Notes under the pieces: generated by a model | Databases searched by the model: none | Told to the model about the DNA's origin: nothing | The model's input: only the letters and a program-made list of their open reading frames with translations | From: an uncultured Bacteroidota bacterium | GTDB taxonomy: Bacteria > Bacteroidota > Bacteroidia > Bacteroidales > UBA932 | Direction: 5' to 3' | NCBI GenBank assembly: GCA_937901965.1 | Contig: CALGSW010000008.1 | Span: 1-58,592, forward strand | DNA length: 58,592 bases | Shown: positions 35,893 through 45,321 of the stretch, in pieces | How the letters are laid out: the number at the start of each line of letters is the position of its first letter | How positions within the stretch are numbered: position 1 is the stretch's first letter | Translations under genes and position numbers: made by a program

Positions 35893-36778
35893 ACATTCCT
35901 ATTTTTAAATATCCGTCGTTTTTAACTGCAATCTTTACCGCATAAACAAGATTCGCCCTCTCGTCCTTAGTCTGTATTGTTTTGGGTGTGAATTCGGCTT
36001 TGTCTGATACCCATACAATCTTACCCTCATACTCACGGCTGCCCTCCTCTCCAAAGTCGGCATAGACCTTCACACTCTGCCCCTGCTTAACCTGAGTAAG
36101 GATGTCCGAGGTTATATAGGCTTTGAGAATCATTCTGTCCATATCGGCAATTTTAAAAAGGGGCTTTCCCGCTCCGGTAACCTCACCAGCCTCCGCATAT
36201 TTGGTAAGAATTGTTCCCGTGATAGGAGAGGTTATACGACTTCTTTTAAGCTGGTCATCAAGCTGATCTGCCTGAATCATAAGTGCCGAAGCATCCTCAG
36301 TTAACCCACCGCTGGTATTGGCAAGAGAGGAGCGCTGTGCATCCAGCTGTTTAGTCAGGATTGAGATAGAGGCATTAACATCGTCAAGCTGTTTTCCGGT
36401 TGCTGCACCGGCCTTTAATAGTCTCTCAACCCGCTCTTTTTCACGAGTCTGAACAGATATCTGCTCCTCAATGGCTGCAATCTGTTTGCGGAGCTCAGGG
36501 CGGCGCGCCTCCAGTGCCCGCACTGTTGCAAGAATCTGTCTCTTTTTTAACCAAAGCTGCACGGTATCTATTTGACCCAGTACCGCGCCGCCCTTAACTG
36601 AATCACCCTCTTCAATATTCATTTCAAGAATTTTACCTCCAACCTCTGAAGAGACAATAATCTCAGTTGCCTCAAAAGAGCCCGAGGCATCATATATTTC
36701 CGAATCTCTGCCGCATGCAAAAGATATAAGGATTACTGAAAGGATAGAGAGTTCTCTGATTGTATTTTTGTATTTCAT
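35870..36778 (-). CDS. HlyD/YbhG-type membrane fusion protein
   Basis: The 302-aa periplasmic adaptor begins with a hydrophobic signal ending in ISFACGRD, possibly a lipoprotein site though the lipobox is weak. It then has the lipoyl half-motif EVGGKILEMNIEEGDSVKGG, a coiled coil (about residues 75-175) and the barrel part RITSPITGTILTKYAEAGEV. It links the ABC permeases to TolC. It lies 4 bases after the TolC gene. Confidence 0.92.
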   Translation of the reverse strand: MKYKNTIRELSILSVILISFACGRDSEIYDASGSFEATEIIVSSEVGGKILEMNIEEGDSVKGGAVLGQIDTVQLWLKKRQILATVRALEARRPELRKQIAAIEEQISVQTREKERVERLLKAGAATGKQLDDVNASISILTKQLDAQRSSLANTSGGLTEDASALMIQADQLDDQLKRSRITSPITGTILTKYAEAGEVTGAGKPLFKIADMDRMILKAYITSDILTQVKQGQSVKVYADFGEEGSREYEGKIVWVSDKAEFTPKTIQTKDERANLVYAVKIAVKNDGYLKIGMYGGLSLL

Positions 36779-36782
36779 ATAT

Positions 36783-38156
36783 TTAATGATTTTTCAGATA
36801 CTTGATTGAATAAATAGCCATCATGTGCATAATCTCATGTGTAGCCCTCTCCTGCCTGGCAAGATTATGGGCATTTATCTCCCTTATAAGGTCAGAAACG
36901 GATAGGGTACCCTCCTGAACTCTCTCCTCTGCCGCCCTCTTAATACTCTCCCTGAGGGCGATTATCTCGTCATCGGCTTTAAGTTGTTTTACCAGTTTGG
37001 TAACCTCATTTATCTGCTGCATTTCAGCAAGAGAGTTGTTGAACAGAAATGTCTCCCTCTGTACTCTGATACTCTCCTTGCCCGTCTCAAGTTTTTTGAG
37101 AGAGTTACCTCTGGTGTAGAGTGACCCGATATTCCATGCCAGCCTTACTCCACCAATGTAATATGTTGAAAATTCGTTTTTGAGCATATTTAGCCCGGGA
37201 TTTCCGTATCCCCCCTGTAGAAACAGGTTAAGCCGAGGCATTGAAGCAGCCCTTATACTGCTCTCCTGGTTGGTTATAAGATTTAGCTGTGAGTTAAAAT
37301 ACTCCAGCTCCGGTCTTCTGTTTTCACTGCTTGTCAGTTCAGCCGAAGGTCGCTTAAGTCCGTCGCTCTTTACGCCCGGGGTTCCAGTAAGAGCTGCAAG
37401 CACCTCTCTGTAAGTTCTTTCGCTCATTCTCAACTCCTCCATTCTTTGAGCAGCCTTGAGTATCTCAACCTTTACAGCATCCAAATCTGACTTTGTTGCA
37501 ATTCCGTTCTCCACAAATGCAGAAATCTTTCTTAAGTTATTGTTTAGCTCATCTGTGAGAATTGACGTCTGTTTTATCTGCTCCTCATAAAGAAGTATCC
37601 CAAAAAACAGCTGATTCACCCTCTCTCTTATTGCATAGAGATCCGCATCATTCCTCTTCATCTCACTTTCAGCCGTTGCCCTTGCAACCCTCTTCTGAGA
37701 CTCTATTGCTCCTCCGTCCCATATTGTCTGGTTCACCTCCAGAAGAGCCTGATACTGATCTTTATTCATGGGAGTTATTCCGGGCATTGCAGTAGGCAAT
37801 TGAGTCACATCAGACTGAAAACTAACCTTGCCACTCATAGACAGTTGAGGCAAATACCCCTTTGAGGCATTTGACACCGTGAAATCCCTGCTTTGTTCAA
37901 TAAGATTATACTGCTTCACAAGCGGATAATTTCCCTCTGCAGCTCTCTGCAACTCCTCCACAGACCACTCCCTTGCCTCCTGACCGTACAATGCGACTAA
38001 TCCGGCACCCCAAAACAAGAGTAACACAAGTAACAAACGCCTACCCCAGGTACCACTCCAGGGGCAGGTACCACTCCAGGTACCACCCGAGGTACAGGTA
38101 CTACCCCAGGGGTAAATTGTCAAATGGCTGATAATAAACTTTATATGTGAAATCAT
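36783..38156 (-). CDS. TolC-family outer-membrane efflux protein, N-terminus repeat-derived
   Basis: This outer-membrane channel subunit has two OEP repeats made of long coiled helices (VEELQRAAEGNYPLVKQYNL near the start; GGVRLAWNIGSLYTRGNSLK in the second half). The signal segment RRLLLVLLLFWGAGLVALYG is normal, but it is preceded by about 38 residues (MISHIKFIISHLTIYPWG, then iterated GTWSGT) read out of palindrome D and its flanking short repeats. No other ATG lies before the signal; a TTG in GRRLLL could be the older start. It is the first structural gene of the efflux operon. Confidence 0.88.
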   Translation of the reverse strand: MISHIKFIISHLTIYPWGSTCTSGGTWSGTCPWSGTWGRRLLLVLLLFWGAGLVALYGQEAREWSVEELQRAAEGNYPLVKQYNLIEQSRDFTVSNASKGYLPQLSMSGKVSFQSDVTQLPTAMPGITPMNKDQYQALLEVNQTIWDGGAIESQKRVARATAESEMKRNDADLYAIRERVNQLFFGILLYEEQIKQTSILTDELNNNLRKISAFVENGIATKSDLDAVKVEILKAAQRMEELRMSERTYREVLAALTGTPGVKSDGLKRPSAELTSSENRRPELEYFNSQLNLITNQESSIRAASMPRLNLFLQGGYGNPGLNMLKNEFSTYYIGGVRLAWNIGSLYTRGNSLKKLETGKESIRVQRETFLFNNSLAEMQQINEVTKLVKQLKADDEIIALRESIKRAAEERVQEGTLSVSDLIREINAHNLARQERATHEIMHMMAIYSIKYLKNH

Positions 38157-38225
38157 AATATTTTGTAAATTACAGATTAATAATTGTTTGACAATTTACC
38201 CCTGGGGTGGTACCTGGGGTGCCTC
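38049..38225. repeat. Palindromic dispersed repeat, copy D, with short tandem flank
   Basis: Bases 38103-38124 (ACCCCAGGGGTAAATTGTCA and AA) are the exact complement of 38187-38208, and pairing continues imperfectly outward. The left flank (38049-38102) is an iterated GGTACCACTCCAGG-like unit. One arm ends the TetR gene (PQVPPQG and stop) and the other contains the start of the TolC gene. Confidence 0.88.
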
Positions 38226-38855
38226 GTGCTCTATCTCGGGGCGTAAGCGGGCCAGAATCGTTCTTACATTCTCCTCTCTGCGCCTGTCCAGCAGTTGAGT
38301 AAACTCTTTATCGTTACTGTTAGTCATTATTCTTACAATGGGATCTGCTATGAACATTATGGCATTTAATGAAATTACGGACATCATAAGATCCACTGCC
38401 GCAATTTTCTGGATCTCTCCTTTTTTGTCAAGTTCATCAAGCTCAGCGTCAAGATTTGAGAGCAGGGTAGTGGGTATATCTCCCAGGTTTTTTCTGATAT
38501 TTTCCAGCCTCTTAGTGTTAGTGGAGATCTCGTTGAACAGCAAGAATGGTAGCCTCGGATTACCTCTCAGTATATCAAAATGTGCCTCTATCTTCTTTTT
38601 AATCTTATCCTGGAATCTCTTCTCATCGTTACCCACAGAGAGAAATACTGAGATAAACAGTTTTACTTTATTCTCAAAAAAAAGATCAAATAGTCTCTCC
38701 TTACTTCGAAAGTAGTAGTGAACTAATGCCTGATTGCACCCTGCTTCGCGGGCAATATCAGTAGTGTGAGTCATTGCGTATCCTCTTTCGTAGAATAGCT
38801 TCTCTGCCGCCATGAGTATTTTGTTTTCGGTAGTTGAATCTTTTACAGGCTTCAT
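38196..38855 (-). CDS. TetR-family regulator of the efflux operon
   Basis: The 219-aa protein has an N-terminal helix-turn-helix (AEKLFYERGYAMTHTTDIAR, then EAGCNQALVHYYFRSKERLF) and a helical effector domain. It stands first in the minus-strand operon tetR-tolC-hlyD-ATPase-ATPase-permease-permease and probably represses it, as CecR does for ybhGFSR in E. coli. A perfect 20-bp palindrome stands 39 bases upstream of its ATG. Its last residues (PQVPPQG) and stop codon lie in palindrome D. Confidence 0.92.
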   Translation of the reverse strand: MKPVKDSTTENKILMAAEKLFYERGYAMTHTTDIAREAGCNQALVHYYFRSKERLFDLFFENKVKLFISVFLSVGNDEKRFQDKIKKKIEAHFDILRGNPRLPFLLFNEISTNTKRLENIRKNLGDIPTTLLSNLDAELDELDKKGEIQKIAAVDLMMSVISLNAIMFIADPIVRIMTNSNDKEFTQLLDRRREENVRTILARLRPEIEHEAPQVPPQG

Positions 38856-38893
38856 TTCTCTTTTTATAATTTTTTCAAAATATTAATAGCTCT

Positions 38894-38913
38894 ATTTAAT
38901 AGGCCTATTAAAT
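38894..38913. promoter_or_regulatory. Perfect 20-bp palindrome, candidate TetR operator
   Basis: ATTTAATAGGCCTATTAAAT is a perfect two-fold symmetric sequence in the 110-base gap between tetR and the divergent histidine kinase. Size, symmetry and place suit a TetR-family operator. A -7-like box (TATCTTTG, 38946-38953) for the histidine kinase gene lies to its right, so the kinase could also be affected. Confidence 0.6.
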
Positions 38914-38965
38914 TATTGCAAAGTAAGTAAAAATATAATTAATAATATCTTTGTAAAGAAAATTA

Positions 38966-41293
38966 TTGAATATGATATCATTTGATAATCCCGATGAACT
39001 AAGAGAGCTTCTTACAGCTCTGCTTGAGACGTCAAATGCCGGAATGGTAATAATAAAAGGGGATGGGACAGTTACAGCAAATAGAGCTTTTTATAAAATG
39101 CTGGGATATAGAGCCGGAGAGGCCAATGCAGATGACTGGAAATCTCTGTTAGTTAATGATTCACTGAATGATTTAAAGGAGAGTTCAGTCAGGCATGAGC
39201 AAAAATTCGTTAAGAAGGATGGATCTATCCTTTGGGCAGATATAAATACTAACCTACACAGGGATGAAAGTGGAAATCCACTGTTTTATGTTGCTACAGT
39301 AGTTGATATTTCAGAGAGAAGGAGGAATGAGGAGTATTACAGGCATAGCAAGCAGCTGCTGGATTACATATTAAAACATAATTACTCGGGAGTATGCGTA
39401 CTTGATAAAAACTTAAAGTTCACCTTCGCCAGCGAGAAATTTATAGAAGATTTCAGATTAACTGCACACAACCTATACGGGAGGCATATGTACGATGCCT
39501 TTGGTACTCTTCATAATAAGTGGAAGGATATACACCGGGAGTCACTTGACGGTCATGTCATGAGAGGTGATCTGGATATATTTGAGAGACCTGATGGCTC
39601 TAAGGAGATAATGAGATGGGAGAGCAGGCCCTGGTATGACTATAACAACGAAATTGGCGGAATTGTAATATACACTGAGTTTGTTACAGAATTTGTAAAG
39701 ATAAAGGATGCGCTTACTGAAGCCGAATCAAGATATAAACAGCTGGCATATGACAGCAGAACAATAGGGTGGGAGATAGACCCCAAGGGGATGTACACTT
39801 ACATCAGCGACAACTCAGAGGCAGTAATAGGTTACAAACCGGAGGAGATTGTTGGGAGGGTTTACATTTATGAATTGGCGCCGCAATCTGACATGGAGCA
39901 GATCAGAATCTTTGCTGAAAGGGCAATATCAGAAAAGATTTCAATAGATAATTTTGAAAACTCAATAGTAACCAAGAGCGGAAGGGTGATTCATGTTGCA
40001 TCAAACGGATATCCACTAATAGATGAGCATGGAGTTACCATTGGATACAGGGGTTCAGACACGGATATCTCTTCAAAAAAGAGAATGGAGATGTTCAGGG
40101 ATGTTATGTATAATATAACTAAATCCTCCTTCTCAACAAACAGCATAGAAGAGTATCTCTCAGGAGTGCGGGAGGAGTTGAGCAAGGTTATTGATACCAG
40201 AAACTTTTTTGTAGCTCTGTACAACAAAGAGAGAGACACTCTCAGGAAGGTGGTCTATATAGATGAAAAAGACTATTTTGATGAGTGGAAGGCTGATGAG
40301 TCTCTTTCTGGTCTTGTTATAAAAGCTGGTATTCCAAAGATTTATCTAAAAAAAGACTCAGTAGAATATGCTCAAAAGACAGGCTATGAATTTGGTACTC
40401 CGGCAGAGTGCTGGCTTGGTGTTCCGCTTATAGTGGAGGATGAGAGGCTTGGGGTTATTGTGGTCCAGAGTTACACTGATCCCAATGCATACGATGAGGC
40501 GAGCATTAAACTATTAGAGATGGTTGCGCATGAGCTTGGGCTTGTATTGCAAAAGATGTCTATGATTGAAAAGCTTATACAGGCAAAGGTAAAGGCAGAG
40601 GAGAGCGACAGACTGAAATCGGCTTTTCTTGCGAATATGAGCCATGAAATCCGGACCCCGTTGAATGGAATAATGGGGTTTGTACAGCTTCTTACAGATG
40701 AGGATTGTACAGATGATGAGAGAAATATGTATCTTGACCTTGCTATGGATAGTGCAGAGAGGCTTCTGCAGACAATAAACAACATAATTGAAATATCAAA
40801 AATAGAATCCGGACTACTTCCCATAAAATCAGAAATAGTTGATATAAATGAGTTGCTACAGTATTTAAAGAATTTCTTTCATCTGAGAGCTCAGAAAAAG
40901 GGGCTTAATCTTAGAATAAAAAGCTCAGTAAAATCTAATAACCTCAATTTCAGAACCGATAAATATATACTTGAGGGTGTTCTTACAAATCTGATTAATA
41001 ATGCTATAAAATATACAGATGCCGGTTTTGTAGAGGTTGGCTGCTGTATTGTAAATAATAAGACACTTCAGTTTTCAGTAAAAGATACAGGGCAAGGAAT
41101 AGAAAATGAGAGGAAGCACGTAATATTTGACAGATTTGTTCAGGCAGATCTAGAACACATCAGAGGTATTGAAGGCTCCGGACTCGGACTCTCAATAGTC
41201 AAGGGGTATGTAGAGAGACTTAAAGGAAAAATCTGGTTTGAATCTGAATTAGGAAAAGGCAGTACATTTTTCTTCACAATTCAGGAACAATAA
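38966..41293 (+). CDS. Orphan PAS-GAF sensor histidine kinase
   Basis: The 775-aa soluble kinase has three PAS domains (about residues 8-125, 128-245 and 250-370; for example WADINTNLHRDESGNPLFYV), a GAF domain (about 385-535), a HisKA domain with phospho-acceptor H560 in ANMSHEIRTPLNG, and a complete HATPase (NNAIKYTDAG, KDTGQGIE, GSGLGLSIVKGYVERL). No membrane helix or receiver domain is present. No response regulator lies next to it, so its partner is elsewhere. A -7-like box TATCTTTG (38946-38953) lies 13 bases before the ATG. Confidence 0.95.
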   Translation: MNMISFDNPDELRELLTALLETSNAGMVIIKGDGTVTANRAFYKMLGYRAGEANADDWKSLLVNDSLNDLKESSVRHEQKFVKKDGSILWADINTNLHRDESGNPLFYVATVVDISERRRNEEYYRHSKQLLDYILKHNYSGVCVLDKNLKFTFASEKFIEDFRLTAHNLYGRHMYDAFGTLHNKWKDIHRESLDGHVMRGDLDIFERPDGSKEIMRWESRPWYDYNNEIGGIVIYTEFVTEFVKIKDALTEAESRYKQLAYDSRTIGWEIDPKGMYTYISDNSEAVIGYKPEEIVGRVYIYELAPQSDMEQIRIFAERAISEKISIDNFENSIVTKSGRVIHVASNGYPLIDEHGVTIGYRGSDTDISSKKRMEMFRDVMYNITKSSFSTNSIEEYLSGVREELSKVIDTRNFFVALYNKERDTLRKVVYIDEKDYFDEWKADESLSGLVIKAGIPKIYLKKDSVEYAQKTGYEFGTPAECWLGVPLIVEDERLGVIVVQSYTDPNAYDEASIKLLEMVAHELGLVLQKMSMIEKLIQAKVKAEESDRLKSAFLANMSHEIRTPLNGIMGFVQLLTDEDCTDDERNMYLDLAMDSAERLLQTINNIIEISKIESGLLPIKSEIVDINELLQYLKNFFHLRAQKKGLNLRIKSSVKSNNLNFRTDKYILEGVLTNLINNAIKYTDAGFVEVGCCIVNNKTLQFSVKDTGQGIENERKHVIFDRFVQADLEHIRGIEGSGLGLSIVKGYVERLKGKIWFESELGKGSTFFFTIQEQ

Positions 41294-41308
41294 GTACTAA
41301 AAGTATTC

Positions 41309-41695
41309 TTACTCTTTTGCCCAGTTGCAAACAATTGTCTTTTGCTGATCAGTGAGAGCTGCCTGAGGGTTTTTCTTTAAAAATGATTTTGGCGGCATCT
41401 TTTCGGTATTTATTGTTCTGCAGATAGCCTCGGCCTTTTTAGCTTGTTTTACAGCATCATAGTTATCCCATTTTGTTAAATTGAGATTTGCAAGAGCTGC
41501 GCCGCTCCCTCCCTGATTGTGGCATTTACCGCAGGAGTTGTTCAGTATACTAAGTACATCTTCAGGAATAGGCTTAGGAGTCTGTTCCGCCGATACAACG
41601 GCGTTAATGCTCAGAAAAGCCAGGAGTGATACAATAAATGTGGCTGCAATAGCCTTACCCGATAAAAGAGAGATCTTTTTCATAACGGATGCCAT
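41309..41695 (-). CDS. Exported c-type cytochrome-like protein (single heme motif)
   Basis: The protein of about 128 aa has a signal peptide (SLLSGKAIAATFIVSLLAFL) and one heme motif CGKCH in NNSCGKCHNQGGSG. Downstream is KMPPKSFLKK, whose Met could be the distal ligand. It resembles the small heme-binding domain proteins of Bacteroidota (haem-bd type). I start it at 41695; a longer reading to 41797 would run into the tRNA gene. A role in periplasmic electron transfer is likely. Confidence 0.82.
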   Translation of the reverse strand: MASVMKKISLLSGKAIAATFIVSLLAFLSINAVVSAEQTPKPIPEDVLSILNNSCGKCHNQGGSGAALANLNLTKWDNYDAVKQAKKAEAICRTINTEKMPPKSFLKKNPQAALTDQQKTIVCNWAKE

Positions 41696-41719
41696 TAAAT
41701 ATTCTTTACCAAATGTAAT

Positions 41720-41754
41720 AAAAAAAAGACGACTATAAAAAATAGTCGTCTTGA
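41720..41754 (-). terminator. Intrinsic terminator after tRNA-Leu
   Basis: On the minus strand AAGACGACTAT, an A/T loop and ATAGTCGTCTT form a stem followed by a long T run, 3 bases past the tRNA 3' end. It also lies upstream of the cytochrome-like gene, which therefore needs its own promoter. Confidence 0.88.
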
Positions 41755-41756
41755 GG

Positions 41757-41840
41757 TGCCCAGAACAGGACTCGAACCTGCACAACCTTTCGGTCACTGG
41801 TCCCTGAAACCAGCGCGTCTACCAATTTCGCCATCTGGGC
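41757..41840 (-). tRNA. tRNA-Leu (anticodon CAG)
   Basis: The 84-base gene has acceptor arms GCCCAGA and TCTGGGC followed by A, a type II long variable arm, T-arm GGTTCGAGTCC and anticodon loop TTCAGGG within CTGGT/ACCAG, which gives CAG. The CCA end is not fully encoded (CC then T). Confidence 0.95.
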
Positions 41841-41951
41841 TGCTTGTTGGTAATTAAGGACTGCAAAAGTAATGAAAAATTAAATATTTGCAATTTTCAT
41901 TAAACTTATTCGTCTTAAATATGTCAAAGAGACATTTAACTTTATCAATAT

Positions 41952-44900
41952 ATGAAAAACTATAAGAAACTATTGTTTGCAGCCATTCTGGCTGCAGGCT
42001 CCTCTATGTTTTCACTCAGCTCAAATGCTGCTGAAAAATCAGAGGCCAGACTAATGAGATTCCCTGATATAAAAGGAGATATGATTGTCTTTTCATATGC
42101 AGGAGACCTCTATCTAACCTCAGATAAGGGTGGCGTGTCAATGAGGCTGACATCTTCTGTTGGTTATGAGATGTTCCCAAAGTTCTCACCGGACGGGAAA
42201 ATGATAGCCTTCACAGCTCAGTACGATGGTAACACAGAGGTTTATGTGATTCCTGCAATAGGAGGAGAGCCTAAAAGGCTCACATATACAGCAACATTGG
42301 GAAGAGATGATATTGGAGACCGTATGGGACCTAATAATATTGTAATGGACTGGACTCCTGACGGCAAGAAAATTTTATACAGAACCAGAGGATATACCTT
42401 TAACGATTTTACCGGCCAGCTTATGATGGTCCCTGTTGAGGGAGGGTTGTCAGAGAGAGTACCACTTAAAAACGGAGGATTTGCAAACTTCTCACCAGAT
42501 GGAAAGGAGTTGGCCTATAACTATATCTTCAGAGAGTTCCGCTCGTGGAAAAGGTACGAGGGCGGAATGGCAGATGATATCAGAATTTTTAATTTCCAGA
42601 CCAAACAGTCAAAAAAGATAACTGATAATGTAAATCAGGATGTATTTCCAATGTGGTCTCCGGATGGTGCAAAAGTATTCTATGCCTCTGACAGAGATAG
42701 CTATATGAATATTTATGAATACGATATAAAAACAGGAAACACAAAGCAGATTACAGACTACAAAGAGTATGATGTTAAGTTCCCATCTGCCGGAGATAAT
42801 TATATAGTATACGAAAACGGCGGTTATATTCATAAACTGGATATGAACACCGGAAAATGGGAGAAACTCAGTGTTAATATAAACAATGATATAACCTGGT
42901 CCCGCCCGGAATGGAAAGACCTTTCAGGAAGCATAAGGTCAATGTCCATTTCGCCAAATGGTGAGAGATTACTGGGCGTTGCCCGTGGAGACGTGTTCTC
43001 AATTCCTTCCAAAGAGGGTATTACATACAATCTTACAAATTCATCTGATGCTAATGATAAGATTGCAGACTGGTCTCCTGATGGAAACGGATATGCCTAT
43101 GTATCGGATAAAGATGGGGAATTCAATATCTGGTATGTTGATTCAAAAGGAAAAGAGAAAAGACTTACTGATGTTAAGACACACATTCTTGGTTTTGAGT
43201 GGTCACCGGATGCAAAAAACATTGCATGGAGCGAAAAGATGAATACACTAAACATCCTGAATGTAGCCACCGGCAAAAACACAGTTGTTGAGACATCTGA
43301 GATAAGTCCAATGAATGATTATAACTGGTCTCCGGATAGCAAATATCTTGTTTATACGCGCCCGGGTAAGGATGTGAACTTTGTAATGGTTTACAATACT
43401 TTGAGCGGTGATAAACATCAGATTACTGATGAATGGTACAACTCATCAGGTGGAAATTTCAGTAAAGATGGAAAATATCTGCTCTTCTCATCGGCCAGAA
43501 CATTTAATCCTACTTATGGTCAAACTGAATGGAACCATGTCTATACAAACATGAACAAAATTTATATTCTGCCTCTTGCAAAAGATGCAGCAATTCCGTT
43601 TGCACCCAAAAATGATACAGTAGCACTTAACGATACTAAACCCGCAGCAGACCAGAAGAAGCCTGAGGCTTCTCCAAAAGCTGAAGTACAGTATGATTTC
43701 TCAAATCTTAAATCAAGGGTTATTGAGATTCCTGTTGAGGCGGGATTCTACGGAAGTATCCATATGATTGGGAATAATATTTACTACAGCACTAGGGGTG
43801 GAACCAAGATGTATGACCTGGATGCTAAGAAAGAGACAGAGCTTAAAGCGAATCTTATTTTCTCCGCTGGTTATAAAAAGGCACTCGCAATATCCGGAAG
43901 GAGTATGCAGGTTATTGATATACCTAAGGCGGCGGTTACTGTCAGCAACCCTGTCTCACTTAAGGGAGTTAAAAAACTTGTGGACTACCATAAAGAGTGG
44001 ATGCAGATATACAATGAAAGCTGGAGACAGATGAGAGATTACTTCTATGCAAAGAATATGCATGGAGTTGACTGGAATAAAATTCAGAAGAGATATGCAC
44101 AACTGGTTCCTCATATTAACCACCGTTCAGATCTGGCTTATATCATAGGCGAGATGATTGGCGAACTTAATGTGGGACACGCATACTCCCAGAACGGGGA
44201 GCATCCTGAAGCTCCAAGAGTTCAGACTGGATTGCTGGGAGCTGAGTTCTCAAAAGATAAGTCAGGATTTTTCAAGATTGAGAAGATTATTGAGGGTGCA
44301 AACTGGAGTAAGGAGACTCGCTCACCACTTTCAATGCCGGGTATTGATGTCAAAGCCGGAGATTTTATCATCTCTGTTAACGGACGTTCACTAAAAGAGA
44401 CAAATGATATTTTTGAATATCTTGCGGGAACAGCAAATACAATAATTGAACTTGAGGTCAATTCAAAACCTGAAGTTGCCGGTGCAAGAAAAATTCTTGT
44501 TGAACCAATTGCAGATGAGTCTGGTTTGAGATATTTCAGCTGGGTTCAGAATAATATCAGGAAGGTAAGCGAGGCAACAAACGGAGAGGTGGGTTATATT
44601 CATATACCGGATATGGGTGTCCCCGGTTTGAACGAATTTGTAAAACACTACTATCCGCAACTCTCTAAAAAGGCTCTCATTATTGACGACAGAGGAAACG
44701 GAGGCGGAAATGTCTCACCTATGATTACGGAAAGACTTCAGAGAACTATTACATATTTCTCAATGCACACTAATCAGAAAGAGGGAGATGTAAATCCGGT
44801 AGGAACATTCCATGGACCTAAGGTTCTTCTTGTAAACGAATATTCAGCTTCTGACGGAGATTTATTCCCTTACAGATTTAAACACAATAAACTTGGAACA

Positions 44901-45200
44901 GTAATCGGCCGCCGCACGTGGGGCGGAGTGGTAGGATACAGCGGATCTGTTCCTGTAGTTGACGGAGGTTCAATAGTAACTCCTTCATATGCTCCGTTTG
45001 CAGCCGATGGCAGCGGATGGATAATTGAAGGTACCGGAGTAGCTCCGGATATTGAAGTGTTTAACGATCCATATAAAGAGTTCATGGGTGAGGATGAACA
45101 GCTCAATAAAGCACTGGAAGTTGTTAAACAACAAATGAAAGAGTTCAAATATCTTCCTGCAAAGATTCCTGCATTTCCGGATAAAAGCCCAAGAAAATAG
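41952..45200 (+). CDS. Tricorn-type S41 protease, exported
   Basis: The 1082-aa serine protease has, in order: a signal peptide (LLFAAILAAGSSMFSLSSNA), beta-propeller repeats of the WD40-like PD40 type (SPDGKMIAFTAQYDGNTEVY and many similar, to about residue 530), a helical C1 domain with GEMIGELNVGHAY (the His of the charge relay), a PDZ domain (about 755-845) and the S41 core with DDRGNGGGN and NEYSASDGD; S967, before Asp, is the expected nucleophile. It degrades peptides, probably in the periplasm. It is monocistronic, with a strong terminator after it. Confidence 0.95.
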   Translation: MKNYKKLLFAAILAAGSSMFSLSSNAAEKSEARLMRFPDIKGDMIVFSYAGDLYLTSDKGGVSMRLTSSVGYEMFPKFSPDGKMIAFTAQYDGNTEVYVIPAIGGEPKRLTYTATLGRDDIGDRMGPNNIVMDWTPDGKKILYRTRGYTFNDFTGQLMMVPVEGGLSERVPLKNGGFANFSPDGKELAYNYIFREFRSWKRYEGGMADDIRIFNFQTKQSKKITDNVNQDVFPMWSPDGAKVFYASDRDSYMNIYEYDIKTGNTKQITDYKEYDVKFPSAGDNYIVYENGGYIHKLDMNTGKWEKLSVNINNDITWSRPEWKDLSGSIRSMSISPNGERLLGVARGDVFSIPSKEGITYNLTNSSDANDKIADWSPDGNGYAYVSDKDGEFNIWYVDSKGKEKRLTDVKTHILGFEWSPDAKNIAWSEKMNTLNILNVATGKNTVVETSEISPMNDYNWSPDSKYLVYTRPGKDVNFVMVYNTLSGDKHQITDEWYNSSGGNFSKDGKYLLFSSARTFNPTYGQTEWNHVYTNMNKIYILPLAKDAAIPFAPKNDTVALNDTKPAADQKKPEASPKAEVQYDFSNLKSRVIEIPVEAGFYGSIHMIGNNIYYSTRGGTKMYDLDAKKETELKANLIFSAGYKKALAISGRSMQVIDIPKAAVTVSNPVSLKGVKKLVDYHKEWMQIYNESWRQMRDYFYAKNMHGVDWNKIQKRYAQLVPHINHRSDLAYIIGEMIGELNVGHAYSQNGEHPEAPRVQTGLLGAEFSKDKSGFFKIEKIIEGANWSKETRSPLSMPGIDVKAGDFIISVNGRSLKETNDIFEYLAGTANTIIELEVNSKPEVAGARKILVEPIADESGLRYFSWVQNNIRKVSEATNGEVGYIHIPDMGVPGLNEFVKHYYPQLSKKALIIDDRGNGGGNVSPMITERLQRTITYFSMHTNQKEGDVNPVGTFHGPKVLLVNEYSASDGDLFPYRFKHNKLGTVIGRRTWGGVVGYSGSVPVVDGGSIVTPSYAPFAADGSGWIIEGTGVAPDIEVFNDPYKEFMGEDEQLNKALEVVKQQMKEFKYLPAKIPAFPDKSPRK

Positions 45201-45217
45201 TTTTTGTTAAGTTAATT

Positions 45218-45251
45218 CTAAGGGCAGCCCAAGCGGGCTGCCCTTTTTTAT
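45218..45251 (+). terminator. Intrinsic terminator
   Basis: AAGGGCAGCCC, an AAGC loop and GGGCTGCCCTTTTTT form a perfect stem with a T run 18 bases after the tricorn protease stop. Confidence 0.92.
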
Positions 45252-45321
45252 TATTCAGCTTAATTTTTACTTAACTGGCAGAGTATTTGAGGGGGATTAA
45301 CTTATTCAAAACTTAATAATT

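Noticed and set aside
41696..41797. Longer N-terminus for the cytochrome-like protein
   Set aside because: It would be read through the terminator and into the tRNA-Leu gene; the signal peptide begins after 41695.
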